A DNA stretch of 64,000 nt from Thalassospira lucentensis (GTDB lineage: Bacteria > Pseudomonadota > Alphaproteobacteria > Rhodospirillales > Thalassospiraceae): assembly GCF_001613805.1 (NCBI RefSeq), contig NZ_LPVY01000008.1, positions 1 through 64,000 of the forward strand, given 5' to 3'. Shown piece by piece: positions 17,451 through 26,780 of this stretch. The notes under the pieces are model-generated. The model worked only from the letters and a program-made list of their open reading frames with translations. It was not told the origin of the DNA and made no database searches. Each line of letters starts with the position of its first letter. The stretch's first letter is position 1. The position numbers and the translations under genes were made by a program.

Positions 17451-17630
17451 GGCTTCGCCGGGGTGTGGATATCTCCCGAAATGTCAGGAGCACCCGGATG
17501 CCAGTTGGTTGGCAACTTTTTTAAAGAGGGTGCTGGCCGCGAAGTAATTGAATCGATTTAATTTACTGCCATCCTCCTGCCGTTTTTATATGATGAAAAT
17601 ACAATAAAGGCCGTGGAAGCCTTGAAAAAT

Positions 17631-17646
17631 ACCAACCGGTACGTAT
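17631..17646. promoter_or_regulatory. Candidate TetR operator before the efflux regulator
   Basis: ACCAACCGGTACGTAT lies about 35 bp upstream of the TetR gene. It shares CGGTACG and flanking AT with the site at 18386-18403 before the pump operon. Paired similar sites suggest autoregulation plus pump control. Confidence 0.4.
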
Positions 17647-17680
17647 ATTGAATACAGAAGACGAAAAAAATGGTGTGAAA

Positions 17681-18334
17681 ATGAGGAACGCTGCCGAGAC
17701 CCGGACAAAGCTGCTGGAGACAGCCATACAATTGCTGTGGACCAGCAGTTATCACGATATTGGTGTCAGTGATGTCTGCAAGCATGCAGGGGTCACCAAG
17801 GGTGCATTCTATCATCACTTTGACAGCAAGGCGGCCCTGTTTGCCGCCTCTGCCCGTCATCATTGGGACAAGGGCAAGGATGAACTCAGATCCATCTTTT
17901 CCCCTGAAATCGCCCCGCTTGATCAGTTGAACCGCTATATCGACCTGGTCATGAACAAGCAGAAAACGCAGGGCGTACCGGGCGATACAGAGGTCTGTGT
18001 CTGCCCCATCTTTACCGCCGGTGGCCAGGTCGGCCCCGAAGATATCGAAATTCAGGACTGTTCGCGCGAACTGGCCGAGGAACAGATCAAGTATCTTGCC
18101 TCGATGATTCGCGGCCTGAAGGGCGAGGGCATGCTTTCGGGCGATGCTGACGTCACGACTCTTGCGCGTCTTGTTTTCCAGTTCGTGCATGGCACGCTGA
18201 CATATGGCAAGGTTTTTAACTGTGCCGATACTGTTCGGTCTGATTTGCGTGTCGGCATCTGCCGAATCCTTGATTTGCGCTGTGAATTCAGGGATATGAA
18301 GGCCAAAGAGGCCCCATTGTCGGCTGCTGAATAA
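17681..18334 (+). CDS. TetR-family regulator of the adjacent RND efflux operon
   Basis: A 217-residue regulator. The TetR helix-turn-helix is DIGVSDVCKHAGVTKGAFYHH plus FDSKAAL (about 27-55). The C-terminal pocket contains three Cys (VCVCPIF and QDCSREL), possibly redox- or thiol-reactive. It lies directly upstream of, and co-oriented with, the RND adaptor and pump genes, 123 bp away. The start is the ATG at 17681; GTG two codons upstream is an alternative, and neither has a strong ribosome site. Confidence 0.85.
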   Translation: MRNAAETRTKLLETAIQLLWTSSYHDIGVSDVCKHAGVTKGAFYHHFDSKAALFAASARHHWDKGKDELRSIFSPEIAPLDQLNRYIDLVMNKQKTQGVPGDTEVCVCPIFTAGGQVGPEDIEIQDCSRELAEEQIKYLASMIRGLKGEGMLSGDADVTTLARLVFQFVHGTLTYGKVFNCADTVRSDLRVGICRILDLRCEFRDMKAKEAPLSAAE

Positions 18335-18385
18335 TCCGTAAAATTTAGAACGACTGCAATTTTTTTTCATTTCGCTCTTGCGAAC

Positions 18386-18403
18386 AAACCGATCGGTACG
18401 CAT
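18386..18403. promoter_or_regulatory. Candidate TetR operator before the RND pump operon
   Basis: AAACCGATCGGTACGCAT contains the palindrome ACCGATCGGT and resembles the sequence at 17631-17646. It lies 55 bp before the adaptor start codon, where a repressor would block transcription. Confidence 0.45.
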
Positions 18404-18457
18404 CTTCCCGTTATTCTGTCCGCGAATGCGCGGGTAACGCTATTGGGAAATGGAAAG

Positions 18458-19624
18458 ATGCAATCACGATCCAAACTGAGAATGTTGCTGCCTGCCACAG
18501 CTGCAATCGTTGCGATTGCTGCCGGTGGTTACGGGCTTAGCATGATTGGTTCCGCCGGTGCCGACGAAGCCGTCGCACAGGCCGAACCGCAAATCACCCC
18601 TGTTACCGTCCAAGGCGTCCATAGCCAGTCCGTAAGGCTGTGGAACAATTTCTCCGGCCGTCTGAGTGCGGTTGAGGAAGTCCAGCTTCGCCCGCAGGTC
18701 AGTGGTGCCATTGTCGATATCCGCTTCGAAGATGGCCAGATCGTCAAGGAAGGCGATATTCTGGCAGTTATCGATCCCCGCACATACAAGGCCGCCGTTG
18801 ACGAAGCCAAGGCCGAACTGGCTGCCGCCCGCCAGACCCTGTCGCTTGCCGCCAAGGAAAAGGCACGTGCCGAGAAACTGGTGGCCAATGGCACCGTTTC
18901 CAAACGTGTCTTTGACGAACGCGTCAACACCCATCAGGTCGCTCAAAGCCAGGTCAATCGCGCCTTGGCGCAGCTCGAACTTGCCGAAATCGAATTTGAT
19001 CATGCCTTCGTCAAGGCACCGATTGATGGCCGTGTTAGCCGGGTTGAGCTGACCGTCGGCAATCAGGTGAATGCCGGGCCGAACGCCCCGGTTCTGACCA
19101 CGATTGTCTCGACCGGTAAAATCTATGCCGATTTCGATCTGGACGAACAAACCTATTTCGCCAGCATCTATGACGCCAACAAGGTCGGCGGTGCAGCACA
19201 GCAAATCCCGGTTCGCATGACTGTTGCCGGTGGCGAAACCATTTCCGGCTTCGTTCACAGCTTTGATAACCGGATTGATACCCGTACCGGTACCATCCGC
19301 ACCCGTGCCCTGTTTGAAAACAGCAACGGCGCCCTGCTGCCCGGAAGCTTCGCCAGCCTGCAGCTTGGTACACCGGGCCAAAAGGATGTCATCCTGATTT
19401 CACCAGAAGCAATCAGCACCGATCAGGACCGTAAATTCGTTTACGTGGTCCAGTCGGATAACACGGTTGCCTATCGTCAGGTGACGTTGGGTTCCGAAGT
19501 TGACGGGCGCCGCATCGTGACATCCGGGCTTGAACCCGGTGACATGGTGATTGTGAACGGGATCATGAAAGTTCGACCCGGTATGCCTGTTGCTCCTGAA
19601 ATTCTGCAGGCCTCGGCATCCTGA
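18458..19624 (+). CDS. RND efflux periplasmic adaptor (membrane-fusion protein)
   Basis: A 388-residue AcrA/MexA-type adaptor linking an inner-membrane RND pump to an outer-membrane channel. An N-terminal membrane anchor (about 8-30) is followed by a lipoyl half-motif with GRLSAVEEVQLRPQVSG. A coiled-coil hairpin (about 100-170, ending AEIEFDHAFVKAPIDG) leads into beta-barrel and membrane-proximal domains with VDGRRIVTSGLEPGD. There is no lipobox Cys, so anchoring is by the N-terminal helix. The start ATG has GGGAA at proper spacing. It is 38 nt upstream of the pump gene. No outer-membrane factor gene is present, so a TolC homologue elsewhere is presumed. Confidence 0.92.
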   Translation: MQSRSKLRMLLPATAAIVAIAAGGYGLSMIGSAGADEAVAQAEPQITPVTVQGVHSQSVRLWNNFSGRLSAVEEVQLRPQVSGAIVDIRFEDGQIVKEGDILAVIDPRTYKAAVDEAKAELAAARQTLSLAAKEKARAEKLVANGTVSKRVFDERVNTHQVAQSQVNRALAQLELAEIEFDHAFVKAPIDGRVSRVELTVGNQVNAGPNAPVLTTIVSTGKIYADFDLDEQTYFASIYDANKVGGAAQQIPVRMTVAGGETISGFVHSFDNRIDTRTGTIRTRALFENSNGALLPGSFASLQLGTPGQKDVILISPEAISTDQDRKFVYVVQSDNTVAYRQVTLGSEVDGRRIVTSGLEPGDMVIVNGIMKVRPGMPVAPEILQASAS

Positions 19625-19662
19625 CGGATGCTTGACTGCGCGCAAAGACTAGGCTGACCGTT

Positions 19663-22600
19663 ATGCAGAATATATCCAGATTCTTTGTGGATCGCCCGAT
19701 TTTCGCTGGCGTTCTATCCGTCCTGATATTGTTATCAGGTTTAATTGCCATGCTGAATTTGCCGATTTCCGAATATCCGGAAGTCGTGCCGCCGACCGTC
19801 GTGGTCGAAGCGCAATTCCCCGGTGCAAACCCGGCCGAAATTGCGCAGACCGTCGCCTCCCCGCTTGAAGAGCAGATCAACGGGGTCGAGGGGATGCTGT
19901 ATGTCAACTCGCTGGCAACGACCGATGGCCGTCTCAGCCTGACCGTGACCTTTGAAATCGGGACCGATCCCGATCTGGCACAGCAAAAAGTCCAGAACAG
20001 GGTATCGCAGGCCGAACCGCGCCTGCCTGATATCGTCCGTCAGCTTGGCGTGACGGTGTCAAAGCAGTCCCCGGATCTGACGATGGTGGTGCATCTGCTG
20101 TCGCCAAATGACCGCTATGACATGCTTTATCTGCGCAACTACGCGACCCTGAATGTCAAGGATCAGCTAGCCCGCATCAAGGGCGTCGGGCAGGTCGGTC
20201 TGTTCGGGTCGGGTGATTACGCGATGCGCATCTGGCTTAATCCGGACAAGGTTGCCGAACGCGGCCTGACCGCGGGCGATGTTGTTTCGGCCATTCAAAG
20301 CCAGAACGTGCAGGTCGCGGCGGGTACGATTGGCGGCGCACCGTATGATACCGGTGTGCAGTTCCAGTTGCCGATCAATGTTCACGGGCGCCTCGAAACG
20401 CCCGAGGAATTTGCCGAAATCATCATCAATCGTGACGAAGACGGCACTGTAACCCGTCTTGGCGATGTCGCCCGGGTCGAGCTGGAAGCACAGCAATACG
20501 CCCTGCGTTCCCTGCTTGATAACAAATCGGCTGTTGCCCTTCCGATCTTTGCATCGCCCGGTTCCAACGCGCTTGAAATTTCAAGCAACGTTCGCGCAAC
20601 CATGGCGGAGCTTAAGGAAAACTTCCCCGAAGGTCTTGAATACAGCATCGTTTACGATCCGACCGTCTTTGTTCGAAGCTCGATCAAGTCGGTGATCAAA
20701 ACCCTGCTCGAAGCCGTCGCCCTTGTTGTTGTGGTGGTGACAATCTTCCTGCAGACATGGCGTGCCTCGATCATTCCGCTGCTGGCCGTGCCGGTGTCGA
20801 TTATCGGGACATTTGCCCTGATGCTGTTGCTGGGCTTCTCGATCAACGTGCTGTCGTTGTTCGGGCTCATTCTGGCAATCGGGATCGTGGTCGATGATGC
20901 CATCGTGGTGGTCGAAAACGTCGAACGTAATATCGAACGTGGTCTTTCGCCGCGCGATGCAACTGTGGCTGCGATGCGCGAAGTCACCGGGCCGATCATT
21001 GCGACTTCTCTCGTGATCACCGGCGTCTTCGTTCCGATTGCCTTCATCAGTGGCCTGACCGGGCAGTTCTATCAGCAGTTCGCCCTGACGATTGCCATTG
21101 CAACGATCATTTCAACCATCAACTCCCTGACGCTCAGCCCGGCTCTGTCGGCACTTCTGCTGAAAGGGCATGACGCACCGAAAGACTGGCTGACCCGCGC
21201 CATGGACTTTGTCTTTGGCTGGTTCTTCCGCTGGTTCAACCGGTTCTTCAACCGCAGTACGGAACTGTATGGCGGGGGTGTCAAACGGTTGCTGGGGATG
21301 AAAACCATCATGATGGCGGTTTATGCCGGATTGCTGGTTCTGACCTGGCAGGGTTTCCAGATTTTGCCATCCGGCTTCATTCCGTTGCAGGACAAACAAT
21401 ATCTGGTCAGCTTTGCACAATTGCCGCAGGGCGCGACACTGGACCGTACCGAAGAAGTCATTCGCGAAATGTCTGAAATCGCATTGGCGGAACCCGGTGT
21501 CGAAAGTGCCGTGTCCTTCCCCGGCCTGTCGATCAACGGCTTTGTGAATAGCTCAAGTGCCGGCATCGTCTTCGTGACCTTGACCGACTTTGCCGAACGC
21601 AAATCCGATGATCTGTCGGGGCTGGCGATTGCCGGAAAGCTGCAACAGAAATATGCCGCACTTGACGAGGCCTTCGTTGCAATCTTCCCGCCACCCCCGG
21701 TTCAGGGTCTTGGCACGGTGGGCGGTTTCAAACTGCAGGTGCAGGATCGCAGCGACCAGGGATATCGTGCGCTTGATGACGCCATGAAACAGGTACTGGC
21801 CAAGGCATGGGCAGCACCTGAACTGACCGGTGTGTTCTCAAGCTACAATATCAACGTCCCGCAATTGCAGGCCAATCTTGACCGTACAAAGGTCCAGCAG
21901 CTCGGCATTCCGGTCGATGAAATCTTCCGGACCATGCAGATCTATCTGGGTTCCATGTATGTCAACGACTTCAACCAGTTCGGTCGTACCTATCAGGTGA
22001 TCGCACAGGCGGACAAACCCTATCGGTCCAGTCCGGAAGACATCCTGCGTCTGCAAACACGCAACGCGGATGGCGATATGGTTCCGCTTGGCAGTGTTCT
22101 TTCCGTATCCGAAACATTCGGTCCGGATACCGCGATGCGTTACAACGCCTTCCGTTCGGCTGATCTGAACGGCAACGCCGCACCGGGTTATTCCAGTGGT
22201 GAGGCCGAGGCCGCGATTACAAAAATCCTGGAAGAAACATTGCCACCGGGAATGTCCTATGAATGGACGGACCTGACCTATCAGCAGATTCTGGCGGGTA
22301 ACACGGCAATCTTCATCTTCCCGATTTGTATTCTGCTGGTCTTCCTTGTTCTGGCGGCCCAGTACGAAAGCCTGACCTTGCCGCTGGCGGTCATCCTGAT
22401 CGTCCCGATGAGTACGCTTTCGGCTGCCTTTGGTGTCTATCTGTTTGGGGGTGACAACAACATCTTCACCCAGATCAGTCTGTTCGTTCTGGCCGGACTG
22501 GCATCAAAGAACGCCATCCTGATTGTCGAATTCGCCCGCGAGCTTGAACATCAGGGCCGGACAACCGTTCAGGCGGCAATCGAAGCCAGTCGCCTGCGCC

Positions 22601-22842
22601 TGCGGCCGATCCTGATGACGTCGCTTGCTTTCATCATGGGCGTTGTCCCGCTGGTGATTTCAAGCGGTGCGGGTTCCGAAATGCGCCAGGCCATCGGCAT
22701 CGCCGTCTTCTCGGGGATGCTGGGTGTGACCATCTTCGGTCTGATCCTGACACCGGTGTTCTACGTGCTGGTGCGCAAGATGGGCCGACGCAACGAGGTT
22801 CGTTCACTTGATGGGGCTGACGCGCAGCAGCCCGCGGAGTAA
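19663..22842 (+). CDS. RND multidrug efflux permease (HAE-1 family)
   Basis: A 1,059-residue AcrB/MexF-type proton-driven pump. It has twelve transmembrane helices in two homologous halves, each with a large periplasmic loop. TM4 carries the paired proton-relay aspartates in GIVVDDAIVVVENVERN, and TM10 carries the relay lysine in GLASKNAILIVEFA. The N terminus MQNISRFFVDRPIFAGVLS is characteristic of HAE-1 pumps. It should extrude toxic organic molecules; specific substrates cannot be read from sequence. It follows the adaptor gene and is probably repressed by the TetR gene upstream. Confidence 0.95.
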   Translation: MQNISRFFVDRPIFAGVLSVLILLSGLIAMLNLPISEYPEVVPPTVVVEAQFPGANPAEIAQTVASPLEEQINGVEGMLYVNSLATTDGRLSLTVTFEIGTDPDLAQQKVQNRVSQAEPRLPDIVRQLGVTVSKQSPDLTMVVHLLSPNDRYDMLYLRNYATLNVKDQLARIKGVGQVGLFGSGDYAMRIWLNPDKVAERGLTAGDVVSAIQSQNVQVAAGTIGGAPYDTGVQFQLPINVHGRLETPEEFAEIIINRDEDGTVTRLGDVARVELEAQQYALRSLLDNKSAVALPIFASPGSNALEISSNVRATMAELKENFPEGLEYSIVYDPTVFVRSSIKSVIKTLLEAVALVVVVVTIFLQTWRASIIPLLAVPVSIIGTFALMLLLGFSINVLSLFGLILAIGIVVDDAIVVVENVERNIERGLSPRDATVAAMREVTGPIIATSLVITGVFVPIAFISGLTGQFYQQFALTIAIATIISTINSLTLSPALSALLLKGHDAPKDWLTRAMDFVFGWFFRWFNRFFNRSTELYGGGVKRLLGMKTIMMAVYAGLLVLTWQGFQILPSGFIPLQDKQYLVSFAQLPQGATLDRTEEVIREMSEIALAEPGVESAVSFPGLSINGFVNSSSAGIVFVTLTDFAERKSDDLSGLAIAGKLQQKYAALDEAFVAIFPPPPVQGLGTVGGFKLQVQDRSDQGYRALDDAMKQVLAKAWAAPELTGVFSSYNINVPQLQANLDRTKVQQLGIPVDEIFRTMQIYLGSMYVNDFNQFGRTYQVIAQADKPYRSSPEDILRLQTRNADGDMVPLGSVLSVSETFGPDTAMRYNAFRSADLNGNAAPGYSSGEAEAAITKILEETLPPGMSYEWTDLTYQQILAGNTAIFIFPICILLVFLVLAAQYESLTLPLAVILIVPMSTLSAAFGVYLFGGDNNIFTQISLFVLAGLASKNAILIVEFARELEHQGRTTVQAAIEASRLRLRPILMTSLAFIMGVVPLVISSGAGSEMRQAIGIAVFSGMLGVTIFGLILTPVFYVLVRKMGRRNEVRSLDGADAQQPAE

Positions 22843-22857
22843 CGAAAACCGTTGCAT

Positions 22858-22908
22858 AACAGCCGGACCATAAAGTTCCCCCGACCCCGTGGTCCGGCTG
22901 TTTTCTTT
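22858..22908 (+). terminator. Terminator after the RND operon
   Basis: Thirteen-pair perfect stem AACAGCCGGACCA/TGGTCCGGCTGTT with an unusually long 19-nt loop, followed by TTCTTTTC. Confidence 0.75.
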
Positions 22909-23010
22909 TCTTTCCTGTGACGTTGATCTCATCAAATTCCGGTCATGCTTGCCTTGGCGTAACTTCTCCCTATCTTCTGGCCGAAGTATTCGTCAAAGGA
23001 AGTGTCGACC

Positions 23011-23952
23011 ATGAATTATGTGCGTACAGGTTTGCTGCTGGCCGGTTTGACTGCACTGTTTGGTGTGGTTGGCATGATGATCGGTGGACAGCAGGGCATG
23101 ATCATCGCATTGCTGTTTGCTGCGGCGATGAATGTGTTTGCCTACTGGAATGCGGATTCCATGCTTTTGCGCATGCGTGGCGCAAAACAGGTGGATGACC
23201 GCACGGCACCCGAACTGGTTTCGATGGTGCGCGAACTGGCACAGAATGCCGGGCTGCCGATGCCCAAGGTCTATGTGATCGATAATCCCCAGCCCAATGC
23301 TTTTGCCACCGGGCGTAACCCGGAAAATGCAGCCGTCGCCGCAACCAGCGGCCTGATGCAGTTGCTTGATCGCAACGAGATTGCCGGTGTGATGGCCCAT
23401 GAACTGGCCCATATTAAAAACCGCGACACCTTGACCATGACCATCACCGCAACCATTGCCGGGGCGATTTCCGCCTTGGCGAACTTTGCCATGTTTGCCG
23501 GGATGTTCGGTGGTGGTCGCAATGACAACAACAATCCGCTGGGCGGGGTGGGGATGATCCTTGTTGCCATTCTGGCACCGCTTGGCGCGATGCTGGTGCA
23601 AATGGCAATCTCGCGTACCCGCGAATACGAAGCCGACAAGATCGGGGCGGAAATCTGCCGCCATCCGATGTGGCTGGCATCGGCGCTGAACAAACTCGAC
23701 AAGGGTGTTCGGACCATTCCCAATATGGATGCCGAACGCAATCCTGCGACCGCGCATATGTATATCGCCAACCCGCTTTCGGGCAAAGGCGTGGACAACC
23801 TGTTTTCAACCCATCCGAGCATGTCCAACCGTATCGCCAAATTGCGCGAAATGGCCGGCGCGCCACAATCGGGAACGACAGCGCCGACAAAATCCGGCCC
23901 GTGGTCCGGCTCGGCAAAGGAACGCCGGGTGCGTCGTCGTCCCTGGAATTAA
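23011..23952 (+). CDS. htpX: Membrane metalloprotease HtpX
   Basis: A 313-residue zinc metalloprotease of the inner membrane that degrades damaged membrane proteins. It has two N-terminal transmembrane helices (about 5-50), the catalytic HELAH at 130-134, the third zinc ligand Glu207 in REYEADKIG, and two further hydrophobic segments between them. The Arg-rich tail ([11 protein letters not shown]) is cytoplasmic. The ATG at 23011 has AAAGGAAG upstream; the GTG three codons earlier is rejected. Many HtpX genes are heat- or membrane-stress-induced; no specific site is visible here. Confidence 0.93.
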   Translation: MNYVRTGLLLAGLTALFGVVGMMIGGQQGMIIALLFAAAMNVFAYWNADSMLLRMRGAKQVDDRTAPELVSMVRELAQNAGLPMPKVYVIDNPQPNAFATGRNPENAAVAATSGLMQLLDRNEIAGVMAHELAHIKNRDTLTMTITATIAGAISALANFAMFAGMFGGGRNDNNNPLGGVGMILVAILAPLGAMLVQMAISRTREYEADKIGAEICRHPMWLASALNKLDKGVRTIPNMDAERNPATAHMYIANPLSGKGVDNLFSTHPSMSNRIAKLREMAGAPQSGTTAPTKSGPWSGSAKERRVRRRPWN

Positions 23953-24037
23953 TCTAAGTTACTAAAATCCGGGGGCATTTCCCGACCTGTCCCTATACGT
24001 AACGGGTCTCTTTATCCTTCTGTATGGTGTGAAATGG

Positions 24038-24083
24038 GGCGGCGTATTATTGACGCCGCCGCCGCCACAAGTGATTATATCAC
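24038..24083 (+). terminator. Hairpins between htpX and the helical protein gene
   Basis: GGCGGCGT (24038-24045) pairs with ACGCCGCC (24053-24060), followed by a smaller hairpin GTGAT-TAT-ATCAC (24071-24083). There is no T run, so this may be a weak or Rho-assisted terminator or a leader structure. Confidence 0.4.
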
Positions 24084-24140
24084 AATCATCTAAGTCAACC
24101 TCCGGCCACGGATGACGAAGGACGTTTGAGAAGGGGATAA

Positions 24141-25718
24141 ATGGCGGGCTTCTGGTCCATGGTGGGGCTTGTTTTCAAGTCCATCTTTACAACCGGGGAA
24201 ATGGTTGAAGACGGTTCTGCTCCGGCCGATATGCCGGGGGACCGTGTTGAGCCATGCCTGTATGCCATTGCCCATTTTGTTCCCGAAGATCCATCCGGAA
24301 CGCCTTTGCCCGATCAGGCCGGTGACTGGCTGAAACGAACCCTTTCCGATATTCCTGATACCGCTTCATTGATGCTGGGTCGGCATGTCGCGATCAATAC
24401 CGATATTGCGGATGCCTTTCAGGCCGTGCGCGAAGCCCATGCCGGTGTGTTAAACTTGGCCCGGCGTCAGGATGCCACGGCGGTATTCTGGGGGCAGACC
24501 AATCCGGATACCGGCGGGCTTGATGTTCATTTCAGCAACGATTTGCTGGCCTCCCCGCTTTATGAATTGCTGCTGCCGCTTGTTCATTCCTTTCGTCAGC
24601 CGCAGCACAAGGATACGGCTGCTGCCCTGCATATCCTGCTGACCTGTGAATTGCTGGCACGCGCGCGTGGCCATGATCAGCGCGCCCTGCAGGTGGCACG
24701 TCTGACATCTCACCTCGCAGACCTTCAGGAACGGATCAATAACGGCGAAAGCTTTGACGATGTCGGGCAGGGGGTGGCAGCCGCCTATGCCTTTGGTGCC
24801 GTCATGCTGGCTGAAACCGGCGAACGCAGCTATTGCGTCAGCGCCATCCGCGCCATCGAACCAATCGTCCGTGAATTCCTGACCTTTGCGGCAGAACCGC
24901 CAAAAGAAGTCAAAAAGGCCAAGCAGCCAGCCGGTCTTTTGCATGAACGCGTCACCCAGCAACAGGCCGTCGAAACCATTGCCAAAACCGAAGACATGCT
25001 GCGCGGGATCGGTGATCTGTCCCTGATCAATCCTGAACGTTCAGCAGTTCTGGCGCTGTATGGCACGCTTTTGAACTGGTCTATGGTCAGCAACATGAAC
25101 GCGCGTTCGGGTGCGACGGCGATTGGACTGTGGAAGCTTCTCGAGCGTCGCTTTGAACTGATGGCCGGTACGCCCGTTTCCCGCGCAATTGCCATTGGCA
25201 AACTGGGCGAGGCCATGATGATCCACGCCAAGGAAACCGAAGATATCGAAATGGCGCAAACCGCCAGCGGCCATTATCGTCGGGCGCTGGGGCTGGTGAA
25301 TGCAAAGGCGCACACGGTGCTATATGCGCAGATCGCTTATGGTCTGGCCGAATCCGTTGTCGCCCAGTCCTCTATCGGCAGCATCGGCGTCCCCGCCGAA
25401 CAGGTGATCCCCGTTTTTCAGGCCGCGCTCAAGTTTTGCTCCAGACGGGATCATCCCTACCTCTGGGGGCGGGCCATGTTTGCGCTTGGCAGTGTCCAGT
25501 TTTCGACCGGTGCCGCGGAAAAGGATATCAAGCTGATATCCCAGGCACGGATGAATTTCTCGCAGGCCTACGAGGCATTTGACGAGGCGGCTGCACGCGG
25601 TGCGGCGCGCGCGGCTTCGGGCAGCTTTACCCGGGCTGAAAACATGCTTCACCAACTCGCTCAGCGCCAATCGGTGATTGATGCAACCGGTGGCACCAGC
25701 GAAGCCAAGGCATCGTAA
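24141..25718 (+). CDS. Conserved-looking helical protein of unknown function
   Basis: A 525-residue protein I do not recognise. No signal peptide or convincing transmembrane helix is seen; the N terminus MAGFWSMVGLVFKSIF is only an amphipathic or peripheral-membrane helix. The rest is Ala- and Leu-rich helix with a repeat-like texture. The second half (about 290-515) resembles divergent TPR arrays, e.g. GHYRRALGLVNAKAHTVLYAQIAYGLAE and FALGSVQFSTGA, a layout known in protein-interaction scaffolds. The ribosome site GAAGGGGA supports the start. It is monocistronic, with a bidirectional terminator shared with the Bax-inhibitor gene. A TPR scaffold at the membrane is only a guess. Confidence 0.75.
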   Translation: MAGFWSMVGLVFKSIFTTGEMVEDGSAPADMPGDRVEPCLYAIAHFVPEDPSGTPLPDQAGDWLKRTLSDIPDTASLMLGRHVAINTDIADAFQAVREAHAGVLNLARRQDATAVFWGQTNPDTGGLDVHFSNDLLASPLYELLLPLVHSFRQPQHKDTAAALHILLTCELLARARGHDQRALQVARLTSHLADLQERINNGESFDDVGQGVAAAYAFGAVMLAETGERSYCVSAIRAIEPIVREFLTFAAEPPKEVKKAKQPAGLLHERVTQQQAVETIAKTEDMLRGIGDLSLINPERSAVLALYGTLLNWSMVSNMNARSGATAIGLWKLLERRFELMAGTPVSRAIAIGKLGEAMMIHAKETEDIEMAQTASGHYRRALGLVNAKAHTVLYAQIAYGLAESVVAQSSIGSIGVPAEQVIPVFQAALKFCSRRDHPYLWGRAMFALGSVQFSTGAAEKDIKLISQARMNFSQAYEAFDEAAARGAARAASGSFTRAENMLHQLAQRQSVIDATGGTSEAKAS

Positions 25719-25750
25719 TCCGGTTCCTGTCACGTTTCAAGCAGGCAAAA

Positions 25751-25784
25751 GAAAACCCCGCAGCCTTTCGGATGCGGGGTTTTC
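25751..25784. terminator. Bidirectional terminator between convergent genes
   Basis: Twelve-pair stem GAAAACCCCGCA/TGCGGGGTTTTC with a 10-nt loop. T and A runs on both sides can stop transcription from either direction. Confidence 0.85.
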
Positions 25785-25808
25785 CGACTGCGAATGCCGG
25801 GATCAGTT

Positions 25809-26528
25809 CTATTCGCGATTACCGAAGAACTGAAGCAGCATTACGAACAGGTTCACGAAGTCCAGATAGAGCTGCAGGGCGCCAAAGATGGCTTTTTTGC
25901 CTGCGGTCGCCTGATCATCGTGCGCATGATAGCTTTCCTTGATCCGCTGGGTGTCATAGGCGGTCAGACCGGTAAAGATCAGAACGCCAGCACCAGAGAT
26001 CACGAACTGAAGCATCGTGCTGCCAAGGAAGATGTTCACGACACTGGCCAGGATAATCCCGATCAGGCCCATGAACAGGAAGCTTCCCCAACCCGACAGG
26101 TCTTTCTTCGTCGTGTAGCCATAAAGGCTCATCGCGGCAAAGGTGCCTGCGGTGATGAAGAAGGTCCGTGCGATGCTTTCACCCGTGTAAACGAGGAAGA
26201 TCGACGACAGCGACAGACCCATCAGAGCCGCATAAATCCAGAATGTGGTTTGTGCAGCGCCAAAGCTCATCTTGTGGATGCGGAAGCTCAGGAACAGGAC
26301 GAGGCCGATCGGGGCCAGCATCACGATCCAGTGCAAGCCGGTTCCGAAAATCGCCTGCATCAGGGTAGGGCTGGTCGACACAGCCATCGCGACGATACCG
26401 GTCAGGGCAAGTGCGGATGCCATATAGTTGTAGACACGCAGCATATAGGCGCGGAGACCTTCATCAATCTCGGCCGCCGACCGGCCAACCGAGACGTCAT
26501 AGCCGCGTTGACGCGTTTCAAAAGCCAT
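25809..26528 (-). CDS. Bax inhibitor-1 / YccA-YbhL family membrane protein
   Basis: A 239-residue polytopic inner-membrane protein with seven hydrophobic segments. The N-terminal GLRAYMLRVYNYMASALALTG is typical of the BI-1 family, as are SMNIFLGS-like turns and the C-terminal LQLYLDFVNLFVMLLQFFG. In E. coli, YccA modulates FtsH; other homologues act as pH-sensitive calcium leak channels. The precise role here is unknown. The start is MAFETRQRG, with AGAGGG at 7 nt; a long upstream extension has no ribosome site. Confidence 0.92.
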   Translation of the reverse strand: MAFETRQRGYDVSVGRSAAEIDEGLRAYMLRVYNYMASALALTGIVAMAVSTSPTLMQAIFGTGLHWIVMLAPIGLVLFLSFRIHKMSFGAAQTTFWIYAALMGLSLSSIFLVYTGESIARTFFITAGTFAAMSLYGYTTKKDLSGWGSFLFMGLIGIILASVVNIFLGSTMLQFVISGAGVLIFTGLTAYDTQRIKESYHAHDDQATAGKKAIFGALQLYLDFVNLFVMLLQFFGNRE

Positions 26529-26780
26529 TGAAATCCCTCTTTGATCCATAACGGGCAGAATGTTCATAGAACTCTGCGATGCTGAAAATATGGCAGGATT
26601 TCCGTGAAAAGCAACGGTTTGGCCGATGACCTTTCGTTTCGGACTGACGATATTGTGATCTTGTTCACTTGGCTGCGCGGGATGTGCTCTCGCGACTTTC
26701 TGGTCAATTCGGCCTATAATCACGTATCAGGTTTCACGAACCGTGCTTTTCTGCCGGTTGTGATTACGGATTGATCGGGC

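Noticed and set aside
15875-17515. Minus-strand open frame of 546 codons
   Set aside because: It lies entirely antisense to the glutamate dehydrogenase gene, has no ribosome site or known domain, and results from codon bias.
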